NCBI GenBank assembly: GCA_001931535.1
Contig: CP016211.1
Location: 2,880,501-2,944,500 of the forward strand
Reading direction: 5' to 3'
Length of the DNA stretch: 64,000 nt
DNA from: Minicystis rosea
GTDB lineage: Bacteria > Myxococcota_A > Polyangia > Polyangiales > Polyangiaceae
The stretch's first letter is position 1, and the number at the start of each line of letters is the position of its first letter. The notes below the pieces were generated by a model. That model made no database searches, was not told the origin of the DNA, and saw only the letters and a program-made list of their open reading frames with translations. This document shows, one piece after another, positions 45,538 to 54,524 of the stretch. The position numbers and the translations under genes were made by a program.

Positions 45538-47166
45538 CTAGCCCCCGAGGAGCCGCTTGGGCACGGCGGTGATGAGCTGGAACAAGGCCGCGATCCGCCC
45601 GAAGAAACCGGCTCCGCCACGCACCTTCGCCATGGCGAAGACGACCTGTCGCAAGACCGGCGTGTACGGGTACCACCACAGCTCGCTCTTCGCGCCGCTG
45701 CGATCCTCGAGGACGAAGCGCGCGCGCGTCAGCTCCGCGAGCGCGTGCGGGCTGTTGGTGATGCCGTAGCCCGTCTCGCCCGTGCCCGTCCACGGTGCGG
45801 CCGGGATCGCCGCCGTGAACCCGTGGTTGTTGATGGTGACCACGCCGCTCTTGAGCCGCTTGGCCAAGTCGTGTGCGTGGTTGATGCGCTTCGTCCACAA
45901 GCTCGTGGTGAGGCCGAATTTGGAGGCGTTGGCGCGACGGATCGCGTCCTCCTCGTCGTCCACCACGACGATCGGAAGGATGGGCCCGAACGTCTCCTCG
46001 CGCATGAGCGGCGTGTCCTCGCCCGCGAGCTTGACCACCGTCGGCGCGAACGCCAGCGAGCCTTCCGCCGGCGCGCCGCCCGCGAGGATCTCCGCGCCCG
46101 AAGCGACGGCCGCGTCCAGGTGCTCGCGCACGATCTCGCATTGCCGCGCGGTCGTGAGCACGGCGGTGTCGATGCCCGGCTTGAGCGCGCGCGTCAGCTC
46201 TACGAGGCGAGGCACGAGCTTGTCGGCGACCGCCTTCTCCACGTACACGCGCTCGATCGACGCGCAGTTCTGCCCGGCGTTGGTGAACGCGCCCCACACG
46301 AGGCCGCGCGCCGTTCGCTCCAGGTTGCAGTCGCGGAGCACGATGGCCGCGTCCTTCCCGCCGAGCTCGAGCGAGCAGGGGATCAGCTTCTCGGCGCAGG
46401 CCACCGCGATGCGCCGCCCGGTCGCGACGCTGCCCGTGAAGACCACGAGATCGACATCGGCGCTCACGAGCGTCGCGCCGACATCGCCGCCGCCCTGTAC
46501 GATCTGGAGCACGCCTTCAGGCAGGAGCCCCTCGAACAAGGACGCCACCAGCGCGCCCGATCGCGCCGCGACCTCGCTCGGCTTCCACACAATCGCGTTG
46601 CCCGCGAGCAGCGCCGGAACGAGTGTCCGCAGCGGGATGGCCACCGGATAGTTCCAAGGCGTGATCAACGCCACGACGCCGCGTGGATCGAGGCGGATCT
46701 TGCCGAGCTTGCCGGGGTAGGAGAGGGCATCGAGCTCGACGATGGACCCGTCGAGCATTTCTTCGATGGATGCGGTCCAGTAGTCGACGAGATCCGCGTT
46801 CGGCAGCACTTCCGCGAGCGCAGCCTCTTCGATCGGCTTACCGCACTCGCGGTGGAGCAGATCCGCGATCTCCTCGGCCCGCTCGAGCAGCCGGCGCTTC
46901 ACCTTCGTCAGCGCCGCGATGCGCTCGACCACGGCGAGCTCGGCCCATGCAGGCTGAGCCTTGCGCGCGCGCGCCACCATGTCGGCGATCGCGGCCGACG
47001 GCGTCGCCGTCACCGACGCGAGCGCGCCGCCGGCCGGACCGACGGAAGGGAAGGGGGATGCGCTCGCCACAGGCGAAGCAAGCTTGCTCGCGGCTCCCGG
47101 ATCGCTCGCGGGAGGCGCTTCGTTCTGAGCGCGATCTCCGCTCTCGTCGACGCTGGCCGTTTCCAT
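45538..47166 (-). CDS. aldehyde dehydrogenase (NAD(P)-dependent)
   Basis: The 542-residue protein oxidises an aldehyde to its acid. It has TPWNYPVAIPLRTLVPALLAGN, VVFTGSVATGRRIA (cofactor loop), ELGGKDAAIV with the catalytic Glu, NAGQNCASIERVY with the nucleophile Cys, and EETFGPILPIVVV. A disordered Ala/Ser/Pro-rich stretch of about 55 residues precedes the domain, and the C-terminus carries an unusual extra segment (YPYTPVLRQVVFAMAKVRGG), which may contact membrane or partner. ATG 47166. Substrate class cannot be told. Upstream gene of the surE-apt group. Confidence 0.94.
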   Translation of the reverse strand: METASVDESGDRAQNEAPPASDPGAASKLASPVASASPFPSVGPAGGALASVTATPSAAIADMVARARKAQPAWAELAVVERIAALTKVKRRLLERAEEIADLLHRECGKPIEEAALAEVLPNADLVDYWTASIEEMLDGSIVELDALSYPGKLGKIRLDPRGVVALITPWNYPVAIPLRTLVPALLAGNAIVWKPSEVAARSGALVASLFEGLLPEGVLQIVQGGGDVGATLVSADVDLVVFTGSVATGRRIAVACAEKLIPCSLELGGKDAAIVLRDCNLERTARGLVWGAFTNAGQNCASIERVYVEKAVADKLVPRLVELTRALKPGIDTAVLTTARQCEIVREHLDAAVASGAEILAGGAPAEGSLAFAPTVVKLAGEDTPLMREETFGPILPIVVVDDEEDAIRRANASKFGLTTSLWTKRINHAHDLAKRLKSGVVTINNHGFTAAIPAAPWTGTGETGYGITNSPHALAELTRARFVLEDRSGAKSELWWYPYTPVLRQVVFAMAKVRGGAGFFGRIAALFQLITAVPKRLLGG

Positions 47167-47268
47167 GGGGCGCGGAGCCTATCACAGCCGGTCCGCACGT
47201 CTCGCGTCCCGCGCGTCCGATCGGCATCGGGCGCGCGGCCTCGGCCCTGTGGAGCCGCGTGCGGGCTG

Positions 47269-49374
47269 TTACTTGTTGGTCTCGATCTGGAGCTTGGTGA
47301 CCGTCTTGCACGCGACGATCGCGCTCTTGCCCTCGCTGGCCCACACGATGGACACGAGCGAGCCGTCCTTCGGCGGAGGCGCCGCGAGACGCACGAACTT
47401 GGCGCCGCAATCCATCTCGATCTTCTCGCCGGTCATGCCGACGTAGCGACCGAGCGTGTACACGCCCTGCGACGACGACGACTCGACGATGAGGTACCCG
47501 CGCGTCGCCGGGAGCTTCGATCCATCCGCATCGGCGGCCGGTTGCGCGCTCGCCGCCGCACTGGGCGCAGCGGACGCCGCCGCGCTCGCGCTCGGTGCAG
47601 CCGACGCGCTCGTGCTCGGTGCAGCGGACGCGCTCGCGGACGCCGAAGCGCTCGCCGATGCCGTCGGCTCCGCCGAGGGACCCGCGCTCGCGATCGCAGA
47701 GGCGACCACCGTCGGTGCGACGGTGCTCGTCGGTGCAACCGTCGGCGCGCCGGTCGGAGCAGGCTTGATCGTCGGGGTCACCGTGGGCCCGGGCTTCGGC
47801 GTATCGGTGCCGCCGAACCACCCGTTCTGGAAGCCCAGGAACGCGCCCGCGCCGACCAGCACCGCCGCCACCAGCAGCAACGTGATGCGCGACGCCGGCC
47901 GCTTCGGCGCGATGTCGGCCTCGATATCGCGAATCGGCGGCATGTAGCGGCGCGACGGCGCCGTCGGCTCGCCCGTGCGCTCCGGCTCGCGCGTCGCGAC
48001 CTCGGGCGCCGGCTCCTCCGCCGGAGCCTCTTCTTCGGCGGTCTCGACCGTCATCTCCACCGAGGCTTCGTCCGAGGCCGCCGTCGAGCTCACCACGACC
48101 TTGGCGATCTCCTCGGCCGGCTTGGTGACGGGCGCCGGCTCGATCGCGGGCAGCGCCGGTGCCTTCTCCGGCTCCTTCGCCGCCTTCGCGCTGATCTCCG
48201 GCGCCGAGGCGCGCGGAGACTCCATGAGCTGCGTCTCCTCGTCGACGGATCGCTCCTCGGCCTCGACCCTCGCCGGCGGAGCCGGATCCATCTTCGGCGG
48301 GGGCGGCATCTTCGGTGGAGGCGCCATCTTGGGGACCTCCATCGTCGGCGTCTTCGCGGCCTTGATCGCCGGCAGGACGATCTTCGTCTCTTCGTCCGCC
48401 GTCGGCTCCTCGGTCGGCTCGTCGAGCACGGCCGGTCGCTGCGCGTAGAGCTTCGTCTCGTCCTCGAACGACTCGTCGTCCAGCGCCTCGCTGTTCGTCT
48501 CGACCTTGGGCGGCTCCGCCTTCGCCTCGACCTTCGGCGGCTCGGGCGATTGCACCTTCGGCGGCTCGGGCGACAGAACCTTCGGCGGCTCGGGCGACTG
48601 GACCTTCGGCTCGTCCTTCGCGACAGCCGGCGCCGTCTTCTCCGGCGTCACCTTCGGCAGCGCGGAGCCCGTCGTCGTCGGCGAGATCTTCGGCAGCGCG
48701 GAGCCCGTCGTCGTCGGTGCGATCTTCTCCGGCGTGACCTTCGGCAGCGCAGAGCCCGTCGTCGTCGGCGAGATCTTCGGCAGCGCAGAGCCCGTCGTCG
48801 TCGGCGAAATCTTCGGCAGCGCAGAGCCCGTCGTCGTCGGCGAGATCTTCTCCGGCGTGACCTTCGGCAGCGCGGAGCCCGTCGTCGTCGGTGCGATCTT
48901 CGGAAGCGCGGAGCCCGTCGTCGTCGGCGAGATCTTTTCCGCCGTCACCTTGGGGGCCTCGACCTTGGCGGCCGGCACGCGCGGGGCCGGCGGCGAAGCC
49001 GGGATGGCCGCGGGCTTCGGCGCCGGCGGCGAATCGTCGAGGATCGCCGACAGCCCGTCGGTCCACGGATCCTTCTCCTCGATCTTGGGGGAGGCCTTTT
49101 GCGTCTCCACCTTGACCGGCTCGGCCTTGATGGGATCGGCCTTGACCGGCTCGACCTTGACGGGTGCATCGACCTTCGCGGGAGCGGGCTTCTGGGCTTC
49201 GGCCTGCTCCACTCTGTGCACCACCGGCTCGTGCTTCACGGCGGCCGGTGCGACGTCCCGCGGGTTACCGCGCGCGGCGTCCGCCGCTCGCCGAGCCTGG
49301 CGCGGCTCGGTGGAGTTCTTCTTCACCCTGGCCAGCAACGCCTCGAGGGTCGCGACTTTTTCTTCGACGTTCAC
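47269..49374 (-). CDS. repeat-rich single-pass membrane protein with PEGA-like C-terminal domain
   Basis: This 701-residue protein begins with a short helix (VEEKVATLEALLARVKK), followed by about 480 Pro/Glu/Lys/Ala-rich disordered residues. Among them are seven copies of PTTTGSALPK alternating with I/V-S/T-P-E-K segments and several SPEPPKVQ units. One membrane helix follows (ITLLLVAAVLVGAGAFLG, about 525-545), then a Thr/Ala/Ser linker (SASASASAS) and a small C-terminal beta domain (GYLIVESSSSQGVYTLGRYV) that resembles PEGA/carbohydrate-binding-like folds. The GTG start at 49374 has GGAG 6 bases upstream. Probably the N-terminus is cytoplasmic. Function unknown. Confidence 0.78.
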   Translation of the reverse strand: MNVEEKVATLEALLARVKKNSTEPRQARRAADAARGNPRDVAPAAVKHEPVVHRVEQAEAQKPAPAKVDAPVKVEPVKADPIKAEPVKVETQKASPKIEEKDPWTDGLSAILDDSPPAPKPAAIPASPPAPRVPAAKVEAPKVTAEKISPTTTGSALPKIAPTTTGSALPKVTPEKISPTTTGSALPKISPTTTGSALPKISPTTTGSALPKVTPEKIAPTTTGSALPKISPTTTGSALPKVTPEKTAPAVAKDEPKVQSPEPPKVLSPEPPKVQSPEPPKVEAKAEPPKVETNSEALDDESFEDETKLYAQRPAVLDEPTEEPTADEETKIVLPAIKAAKTPTMEVPKMAPPPKMPPPPKMDPAPPARVEAEERSVDEETQLMESPRASAPEISAKAAKEPEKAPALPAIEPAPVTKPAEEIAKVVVSSTAASDEASVEMTVETAEEEAPAEEPAPEVATREPERTGEPTAPSRRYMPPIRDIEADIAPKRPASRITLLLVAAVLVGAGAFLGFQNGWFGGTDTPKPGPTVTPTIKPAPTGAPTVAPTSTVAPTVVASAIASAGPSAEPTASASASASASASAAPSTSASAAPSASAAASAAPSAAASAQPAADADGSKLPATRGYLIVESSSSQGVYTLGRYVGMTGEKIEMDCGAKFVRLAAPPPKDGSLVSIVWASEGKSAIVACKTVTKLQIETNK
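48631..48950 (-). repeat. seven internal repeats coding PTTTGSALPK
   Basis: The core is a 36-bp unit with longer versions of 51 bp where a VTPEK block is inserted. Units are nearly identical in DNA as well as protein, indicating recent expansion by slippage or recombination within the coding frame; all lengths are multiples of 3. Confidence 0.85.
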
Positions 49375-49528
49375 GCTTCTCCAGCATACCGCCTCCCGCC
49401 GAAGGCGGGCACGTTCCCGGTGCCGGCCGCCACGTTTTTGTCCGCCGGCGAACGTCATCGCCGCTCGATCCAGCGACAAACCTCCCGTCCGCGACAGCGA
49501 ATGCGGTGGTGAGCCCGGTCCAAAAGTC

Positions 49529-49562
49529 GAACGCCGGAGCCGCTTGCGCGGCCCCGGCGTTC
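49529..49562 (-). terminator. terminator of the dihaem cytochrome gene
   Basis: GAACGCCGG (49529-49537) pairs with CCGGCGTTC (49554-49562), with an inner GCCGC/GCGGC stem. On the minus strand it starts 25 bp after the stop at 49587 and is followed by GACTTTTGG, giving a short T-run. This is a good intrinsic terminator. Confidence 0.75.
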
Positions 49563-49586
49563 ATGGGCTCAGGGGAGCGAGGAGCT

Positions 49587-51398
49587 TTACAGCGTCTCGA
49601 GGTACGCGATCAGGTCGTCGACCTCGACCGCGGAGAGCTGCGACGTGATGCCGTGCTTGTCACCACCGTTGCACGCGGCCTGCGTGGGATCGAAGCGATC
49701 CTTGAGCGTGGCCGCGCAACCGTCGTGCATGAACGGAGCGCGCGTCGCGACACCCACGAGCGTGGGGACCTGAACCGAGCGGCCGGTGCCGACGTCGGCG
49801 TTCCGGTTGTTGGTGAAGTGCGCGCCGTTGTGGCAGTCCGCGCAGCCGACGTCGGAGCGGAAGAAGACTTCCTTGCCGCGCTCGACCTGATCGGCAGCGG
49901 GCGCCACCGAGAAGCGCTGCGCCGGGATCGTCTGGATCCAGTCCCCGAAGGCCGCGATGTGACGCGGGCCCTGCGGCGAGCCGCCCATGCGGTTCACGAA
50001 GACCTCGTGCATGATCGTGCCGAGATCGTCCATGTCGCCGTCCCAGTGGAGCGGCGCCGTGTCGAGCACGCCGCCGGCCACGGTCTGCGTGCGGCGCGCG
50101 CCGATGGTGTCGAAGAACCAGGTGTGGTTGTCCTCGCCGCCTTCGGGGTGGCACGACGCGCACGCGAGCGCGGTGGTGCCGCTGGCCGCGTGGTGGAAGA
50201 GTGAGTGGCCGGTGTCGGCGACGCTGTCGCCCGGCAGCTCGATGCGCTCGACCTGGCCGTTCTTGATGACCGCCAGCGCGGCGGGCTCGCGCGTCTGCGC
50301 GACCCACTGGTTGTTCCAGAACGAGACCGCGACGGGCTGCCCGCCCGGATCGACCTCGCCCTCGCCCTCGCCGCCGCAGCCGAACGGGCCCTGCTCGAGC
50401 TGCGTCGCCGTGGTGAAGAACACCGAGTCGGAGCCGGCGGACGCGACCGCGAACGAGCCGTTCCCATCCGTGGCGACGTCGACCGGGAGCGTGGCGCCGT
50501 GAAGCGTGGCCGCGGGGAGCGTGCTGTTGACGACGTTGCCGTCGGAGTCGACGGTGCTGATCGTCGTATTGACGATGGTGCCGTCGCCGCAGGGATCGCC
50601 GCCGCCGCCGTAGCCGTCGGGCTGGCTGATGACGACGGTGCCGTCGGCGGAGCGTTGGTGCGCGAACGCCACGCCGCCGTTCGGCAGGCTGATGGCACGC
50701 CACGCGACCGTCGGCGTGAAGGTGGTGCCGAAGCTGTCGTCGAAGCCACCCTTCGACCCCTGCTTCGGCGGGGTCTGGCGGTTCAGCACCGTGCCGTCGG
50801 CGGCATCGATGACCACGACCTCGGCGGAGCGGAAGCGGGTGAGGAGGAGGTGATCGCCGCGCACGATGACGTCGCGGAGATCGCGCTCGACCCGCAGCGT
50901 CCGCACGACGTTGCCGTTCGAGAGGCTGACGAGCTCGCCCGTGGCGCACGCGACGTGGACCTGATCGGTCGCCGCGTCGTACGTGACGCCGCGCGGGGCG
51001 GTGCAGACCTGGGTGCGCTTCGTGACCGCGCCCGAGGCCAGGTCGATCGTCGCCAGCGCGCCGCTGCCGCGGAGAGCCACGTAGACGTGACCCGTGCTGT
51101 CCTCGGCGACACGGCCCGGCTCGTCACCGGCCTTGAGGGCGACCTTGCGGTACGCCTTCGTGTTCAAATCGACGAGCCACACGATGTCGCGGTCGGAGTC
51201 CGCCGCAACGGCGAGCCCCTGCTGCGTGACGTGCAGCGTGCCTCCGCTGATCGCGGGCGGCGCCTTTGTCGCGACCTTGACCGGATTCTGATCCGGGGGC
51301 AGGTCGGGGATGTTGTTCGAGCAGGCCGACACCAAGCTCGCCGCGCCTGCAGCGACCAACGACGAAATCAATACCCGCCTAGCAAACGTTCGCTCCAT
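49587..51398 (-). CDS. dihaem cytochrome c lipoprotein with beta-propeller
   Basis: The 603-residue protein has a lipoprotein signal (RRVLISSLVAAGAASLVSAC), a propeller-like region of about 380 residues with repeated short strands (HVYVALRGSGALATIDLASG, LVSLSNGNVVRTLRV), and a C-terminal part with two haem c sites, CASCH (413-417) and CADCH (519-523), in a context like bacterial cytochrome c peroxidase/MauG relatives (VPTLVGVATRAPFMHDG). It should be an outer-leaflet or periplasmic redox protein. ATG 51398 has GGAGG four bases upstream. It ends at a clear terminator. Confidence 0.88.
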   Translation of the reverse strand: MERTFARRVLISSLVAAGAASLVSACSNNIPDLPPDQNPVKVATKAPPAISGGTLHVTQQGLAVAADSDRDIVWLVDLNTKAYRKVALKAGDEPGRVAEDSTGHVYVALRGSGALATIDLASGAVTKRTQVCTAPRGVTYDAATDQVHVACATGELVSLSNGNVVRTLRVERDLRDVIVRGDHLLLTRFRSAEVVVIDAADGTVLNRQTPPKQGSKGGFDDSFGTTFTPTVAWRAISLPNGGVAFAHQRSADGTVVISQPDGYGGGGDPCGDGTIVNTTISTVDSDGNVVNSTLPAATLHGATLPVDVATDGNGSFAVASAGSDSVFFTTATQLEQGPFGCGGEGEGEVDPGGQPVAVSFWNNQWVAQTREPAALAVIKNGQVERIELPGDSVADTGHSLFHHAASGTTALACASCHPEGGEDNHTWFFDTIGARRTQTVAGGVLDTAPLHWDGDMDDLGTIMHEVFVNRMGGSPQGPRHIAAFGDWIQTIPAQRFSVAPAADQVERGKEVFFRSDVGCADCHNGAHFTNNRNADVGTGRSVQVPTLVGVATRAPFMHDGCAATLKDRFDPTQAACNGGDKHGITSQLSAVEVDDLIAYLETL

Positions 51399-51633
51399 AA
51401 GCCCTCCGCGTCGCCGCCCCTTCGCAAGAGCCGCGCCATCGCGTCGCGACTCTGACTTGGCTGAACGACGCCTCTTCAGACATCGCTCCAGCTCACCCCT
51501 TGGTGCGTTCAGCGGTCCCAGTTTCTCACAAAAAGTGAACCGTGTTGGGAAGCTTTGTTGGCACCCCCATGTGAACGGTTGGCGGCACCCGACGGATGCG
51601 CCACTCCGAGCCACCACGATCTTCCCGTCACGG

Positions 51634-52404
51634 TCAGCCGCGTAGGAGGCCAAGCACTTCGTGTAGGACGACGTGGGTCGCGGCCAGGCCTCCGACCGAT
51701 GGGAGGAGAGCGTCGAGGCCGGAGCGCGGAAGCCCGCGCAGCTCGGCTGGGGCAGGAATGGCGGTGATGCCCGCGCGCGCCATCTCTCGCACGGCGCGCC
51801 GAAGGTGGGTCGCGCTCGTCACGACGACGACGGTCTCGGCGCCGCGTGCGCGGAGGATCTCGGCGCTGAAGCGAGCGTTCTCCCGGGTGTTGAGCGACTC
51901 CGTCTCGGTCACGATGCGATCGGCCGGCACGCCCATGGTGACGAGCAGATCCTTCATGCAGTGAGGGAGCGCAGCCGGCGCGCCCGAAACGATCACGAGC
52001 CCGAAGCGGTGCTCGTTCCACAAGCGCGCCGCCGTGAGGACGCGATGGGTGGTGGTGCCGTCCATGCGCTCGCGGAGCGGCACGGTCGCGTCGTAGGTGC
52101 GGACGCCTGCGGCCAGGACGACGAGCGCGGACTTGTCGGGATCATGGCCGGCGAGCGCTCGTTGCAGATCAGGCCCGCGCGTCTCGCACCAGAAGTTGAG
52201 CAAAGACGCCGTGAACGGCAGCGAGAAGATCCAGGCAAAGGCCCACGCGATCCACAGGCCGAGACGCGCCCGCCGCGTCCATCCGCGAGCCTTGGGCGCG
52301 CTGCGGAAGCTCGCGCGGAGGAGCACCGCCATCGTCACGAGGAAGATGAAGAGCGGATCGAGGAAGCGCGCGATCGAGAGAGAGGTGAGCGCGACGGAGA
52401 TCAT
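51634..52404 (-). CDS. YdcF/SanA/ElyC family membrane protein (DUF218)
   Basis: This 256-residue protein has two N-terminal membrane helices (about 12-31 and 46-68) and a DUF218 domain: ALVVLAAGVRTYD, THRVLTAARLW, LVIVSGAPAALP, ETESLNTRENA and VTSATHLRRAVREM. The family (ElyC, SanA, YdcF) acts in cell-envelope maintenance, with ElyC linked to peptidoglycan precursor lipid metabolism. ATG 52404. It is divergent from the TolC-type gene. Confidence 0.9.
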   Translation of the reverse strand: MISVALTSLSIARFLDPLFIFLVTMAVLLRASFRSAPKARGWTRRARLGLWIAWAFAWIFSLPFTASLLNFWCETRGPDLQRALAGHDPDKSALVVLAAGVRTYDATVPLRERMDGTTTHRVLTAARLWNEHRFGLVIVSGAPAALPHCMKDLLVTMGVPADRIVTETESLNTRENARFSAEILRARGAETVVVVTSATHLRRAVREMARAGITAIPAPAELRGLPRSGLDALLPSVGGLAATHVVLHEVLGLLRG

Positions 52405-52583
52405 GCGGCCCCAGAGACGCGCGAGCGCCGCCGTATATCATGCGAGCGCAGGCTCGGGGGAGCCGCTCTTCGCGATCGAGCCGTGAAACGCGTGGCAACG
52501 CACCGACCTGCAGGGGTGGGGCGGTTTCCGGGGGAACCGTCTTGACGATGCGAAGCGGCATCCATACTGACTCGCCGGTCACG

Positions 52584-54128
52584 ATGAAACCTCGATCATC
52601 TCTTCGCCACCGCACGCTGTCCGCAGTCGGGCTCGCGATCTCGGCCCTCGCAGTGACGGTGCCCGCGGGCGCGCAGCAACCTCCTCCGCCTGCGCCGAGC
52701 TCGGCTTCGTTGCCGCCCCAGACGCCCGATCCGATCGCGGCCGCGCTCGCGCCGCGCGCCGGTGGCCTCACCGCCGAGGAGGCTGGGAAGCTCGCCGCCA
52801 AGACCAAGCCCAACGTCCGCGCCAAGCAGGAGGACTTGAAGGTCGCCGCGGCCAAGGTCGATCAAGCGCTGGTCGGCTTCTTTCCCCGCGTGTCGCTGAC
52901 GGCGAGCTACACGCGCTTGTCGCCGGTGCCCGGCTTCGGCCTCGGCGGCGGCGCGCTGGTCGGCGCGGCCAACGCCGGTCCCATCAGCGCCAATTGCGAT
53001 GCGAACGGCGCCTGCACCGTGGTCGACTCCAAGGGGAGCCCGCTCGCGGCGCAGTCGGTGTCGTTCCCCGTGCCGCTCAACTCGTACTCGTTCCAGGCGT
53101 CGCTCGTGGTGCCCGTCTCGGACTACGTGTTCCGGCTCTCGCAGAGCTACGCGAGCGCGTCGCACAACGAGAAGGCCGCGCGCCTCACGGCCGAGGCCGA
53201 GGCGCTCCAGGCCGCGGTCGACGGCAAGGTCGCGTACTTCAACTGGGTGCGGGCGCGCGGCAGCGCCGTCGTCGCGTCCGAGGCCGTGGAGCAGGCGAAG
53301 GCGCACGTCGACGACGCGAAGAAGTCCTTCAGCGTGGGCCTCGCGTCCAAGGCCGACGTGCTGCGCATCGAAGCGCAGCTCGCGGCGGCGCAGCAGTCGC
53401 TGGCCGAGTCGCAGGCGTTCGCGTCCATCGCGGAAGAGCAGCTGCGCACCGTGATCGGCGTGCCGCCGGACAAGCATCTCGAGATCGGCAGCGACGTCAT
53501 GCACGAGGCCGCGTCAGCGCCGTCGGAGACGCTCCAGGGGCTTCAGGACCAAGCGCTCCAGCGGCGGCTCGAGATCCGCTCGCTCGACGAGACCGTCTAC
53601 TCGTTGAAAGAGGTCGAGTCTCTGACCAAGGCCGGCTACCTGCCTCGCATCGACGCCTTCGCCGACGCCGCGCTGTCCAACCCGAACCAACGCGTCTTCC
53701 CGCAGACGAACAAGTTCTACGGCACGTGGGACGTGGGCGTGCGCCTCTCGTGGACGCTGAACGACACGTTCACCACCATCGGGGCCGCCGCCGAAGCGAA
53801 GGCCCGCAAGAACAGCGTGATCGAGCAGAAGGGCGCGCTGCGCGATGGCCTCCGCATCGAGGTGGCCTCGGCCTACGCCGACGCCGCCAAGGCCCCGCCC
53901 ACGATCGAGGCCGCCGATCGCGGCCTCGTGGCGGCGGAGGAGAGCCTGCGCGTGCGCCGCGAGCTCTTCCGCAACGGCAAGGCGACGAGCAGCGAGCTGG
54001 TCGATGCCGAAGCCGAGCTGACGCGCGCCCGCCTGCGTCGGCTGGATGCGCACATCGGCCTGCTCGTGGCGCGCGCGAAGCTCGACCACGCGAGCGGCCG
54101 CGACGTGCCGGCCCGACCCGCCGAGTGA
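52584..54128 (+). CDS. TolC-family outer-membrane efflux protein
   Basis: The 514-residue protein has a signal peptide (TLSAVGLAISALAVTVPAGA), a Pro-rich start, and two repeats of the outer-membrane efflux protein fold with long amphipathic helices (EAEALQAAVDGKVAYFNWVRA, SFSVGLASKADVLRIEAQLA, and in the second half ELFRNGKATSSELVDAEAEL). TolC proteins form the outer-membrane channel of type I secretion and efflux systems; the fusion and inner-membrane partners are not in the window. ATG 52584 puts the signal peptide at the N-terminus; ATG 52548 is also in frame. Confidence 0.92.
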   Translation: MKPRSSLRHRTLSAVGLAISALAVTVPAGAQQPPPPAPSSASLPPQTPDPIAAALAPRAGGLTAEEAGKLAAKTKPNVRAKQEDLKVAAAKVDQALVGFFPRVSLTASYTRLSPVPGFGLGGGALVGAANAGPISANCDANGACTVVDSKGSPLAAQSVSFPVPLNSYSFQASLVVPVSDYVFRLSQSYASASHNEKAARLTAEAEALQAAVDGKVAYFNWVRARGSAVVASEAVEQAKAHVDDAKKSFSVGLASKADVLRIEAQLAAAQQSLAESQAFASIAEEQLRTVIGVPPDKHLEIGSDVMHEAASAPSETLQGLQDQALQRRLEIRSLDETVYSLKEVESLTKAGYLPRIDAFADAALSNPNQRVFPQTNKFYGTWDVGVRLSWTLNDTFTTIGAAAEAKARKNSVIEQKGALRDGLRIEVASAYADAAKAPPTIEAADRGLVAAEESLRVRRELFRNGKATSSELVDAEAELTRARLRRLDAHIGLLVARAKLDHASGRDVPARPAE

Positions 54129-54524
54129 ACCCTTCGCGGCGACGCTCGGCTCCGCCGCCCGCGTCGCCGTCTCCCTCCTGCTCCACGCTTCGAAGCTGTC
54201 GCCGCGGGTATCGAGACGTTCTTCGGACACGCGTGCCTGTCGCCACCGGGTGTCGACACCCGGGTTGGACAGGCGAAGCTGTCGCCGTCGGGTGTCGACA
54301 TCTTGATTGGAGAGGCGCGCTCGTCGCCATCAAGTGTCGAGACATTCCTCGGACAGGCGGGCCTGTGCCCCGGAGGACACGTGATCGCGGTGGTCGAGGA
54401 CGGCGCTCGATCGTGTCGCACGGACCGATGCTGAAGGCGCGCGGGATGCGCGGGGAAGCGTGTGGATCGTGCGTTGCCGCGACGCCGCTCGCGCCGAGGA
54501 CGTGGCTGGGCTAGGAGACGGACC
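54129..54524. other. long intergenic region with 42-bp tandem repeats
   Basis: No credible gene is seen. The first half carries the repeats listed separately; the rest (54381-54524) is unstructured GC-rich sequence that should contain the promoter of the exonuclease gene. Confidence 0.5.
54191..54380. repeat. imperfect 42-bp tandem repeat, four to five units
   Basis: GTCGCC or a variant recurs at 54198, 54239, 54281, 54323 and 54365, spacing 41-42 bp. Each unit has GTCGCC, a GGGTGTCGACA-like core and GGACAGGCG. As 42 is a multiple of 3, frames stay open on both strands (for example ACPTRVSTPGGDRH on minus), but there is no start or ribosome binding site, so I treat it as non-coding. Confidence 0.75.

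Noticed and set aside
45298..49371. 1404-codon plus-strand frame opposite surE, aldehyde dehydrogenase and the repeat protein
   Set aside because: Arg/Leu-rich shadow of three well-supported minus-strand genes.
51399..51633. Sigma-54 promoter (TGGCAC near 51560-51600)
   Set aside because: The TGGCAC element is not followed by TTGC at the required distance.
54191..54380. CRISPR or a small repeat-protein gene
   Set aside because: Units are contiguous without unique spacers, and no start codon with a ribosome binding site precedes the open frames.
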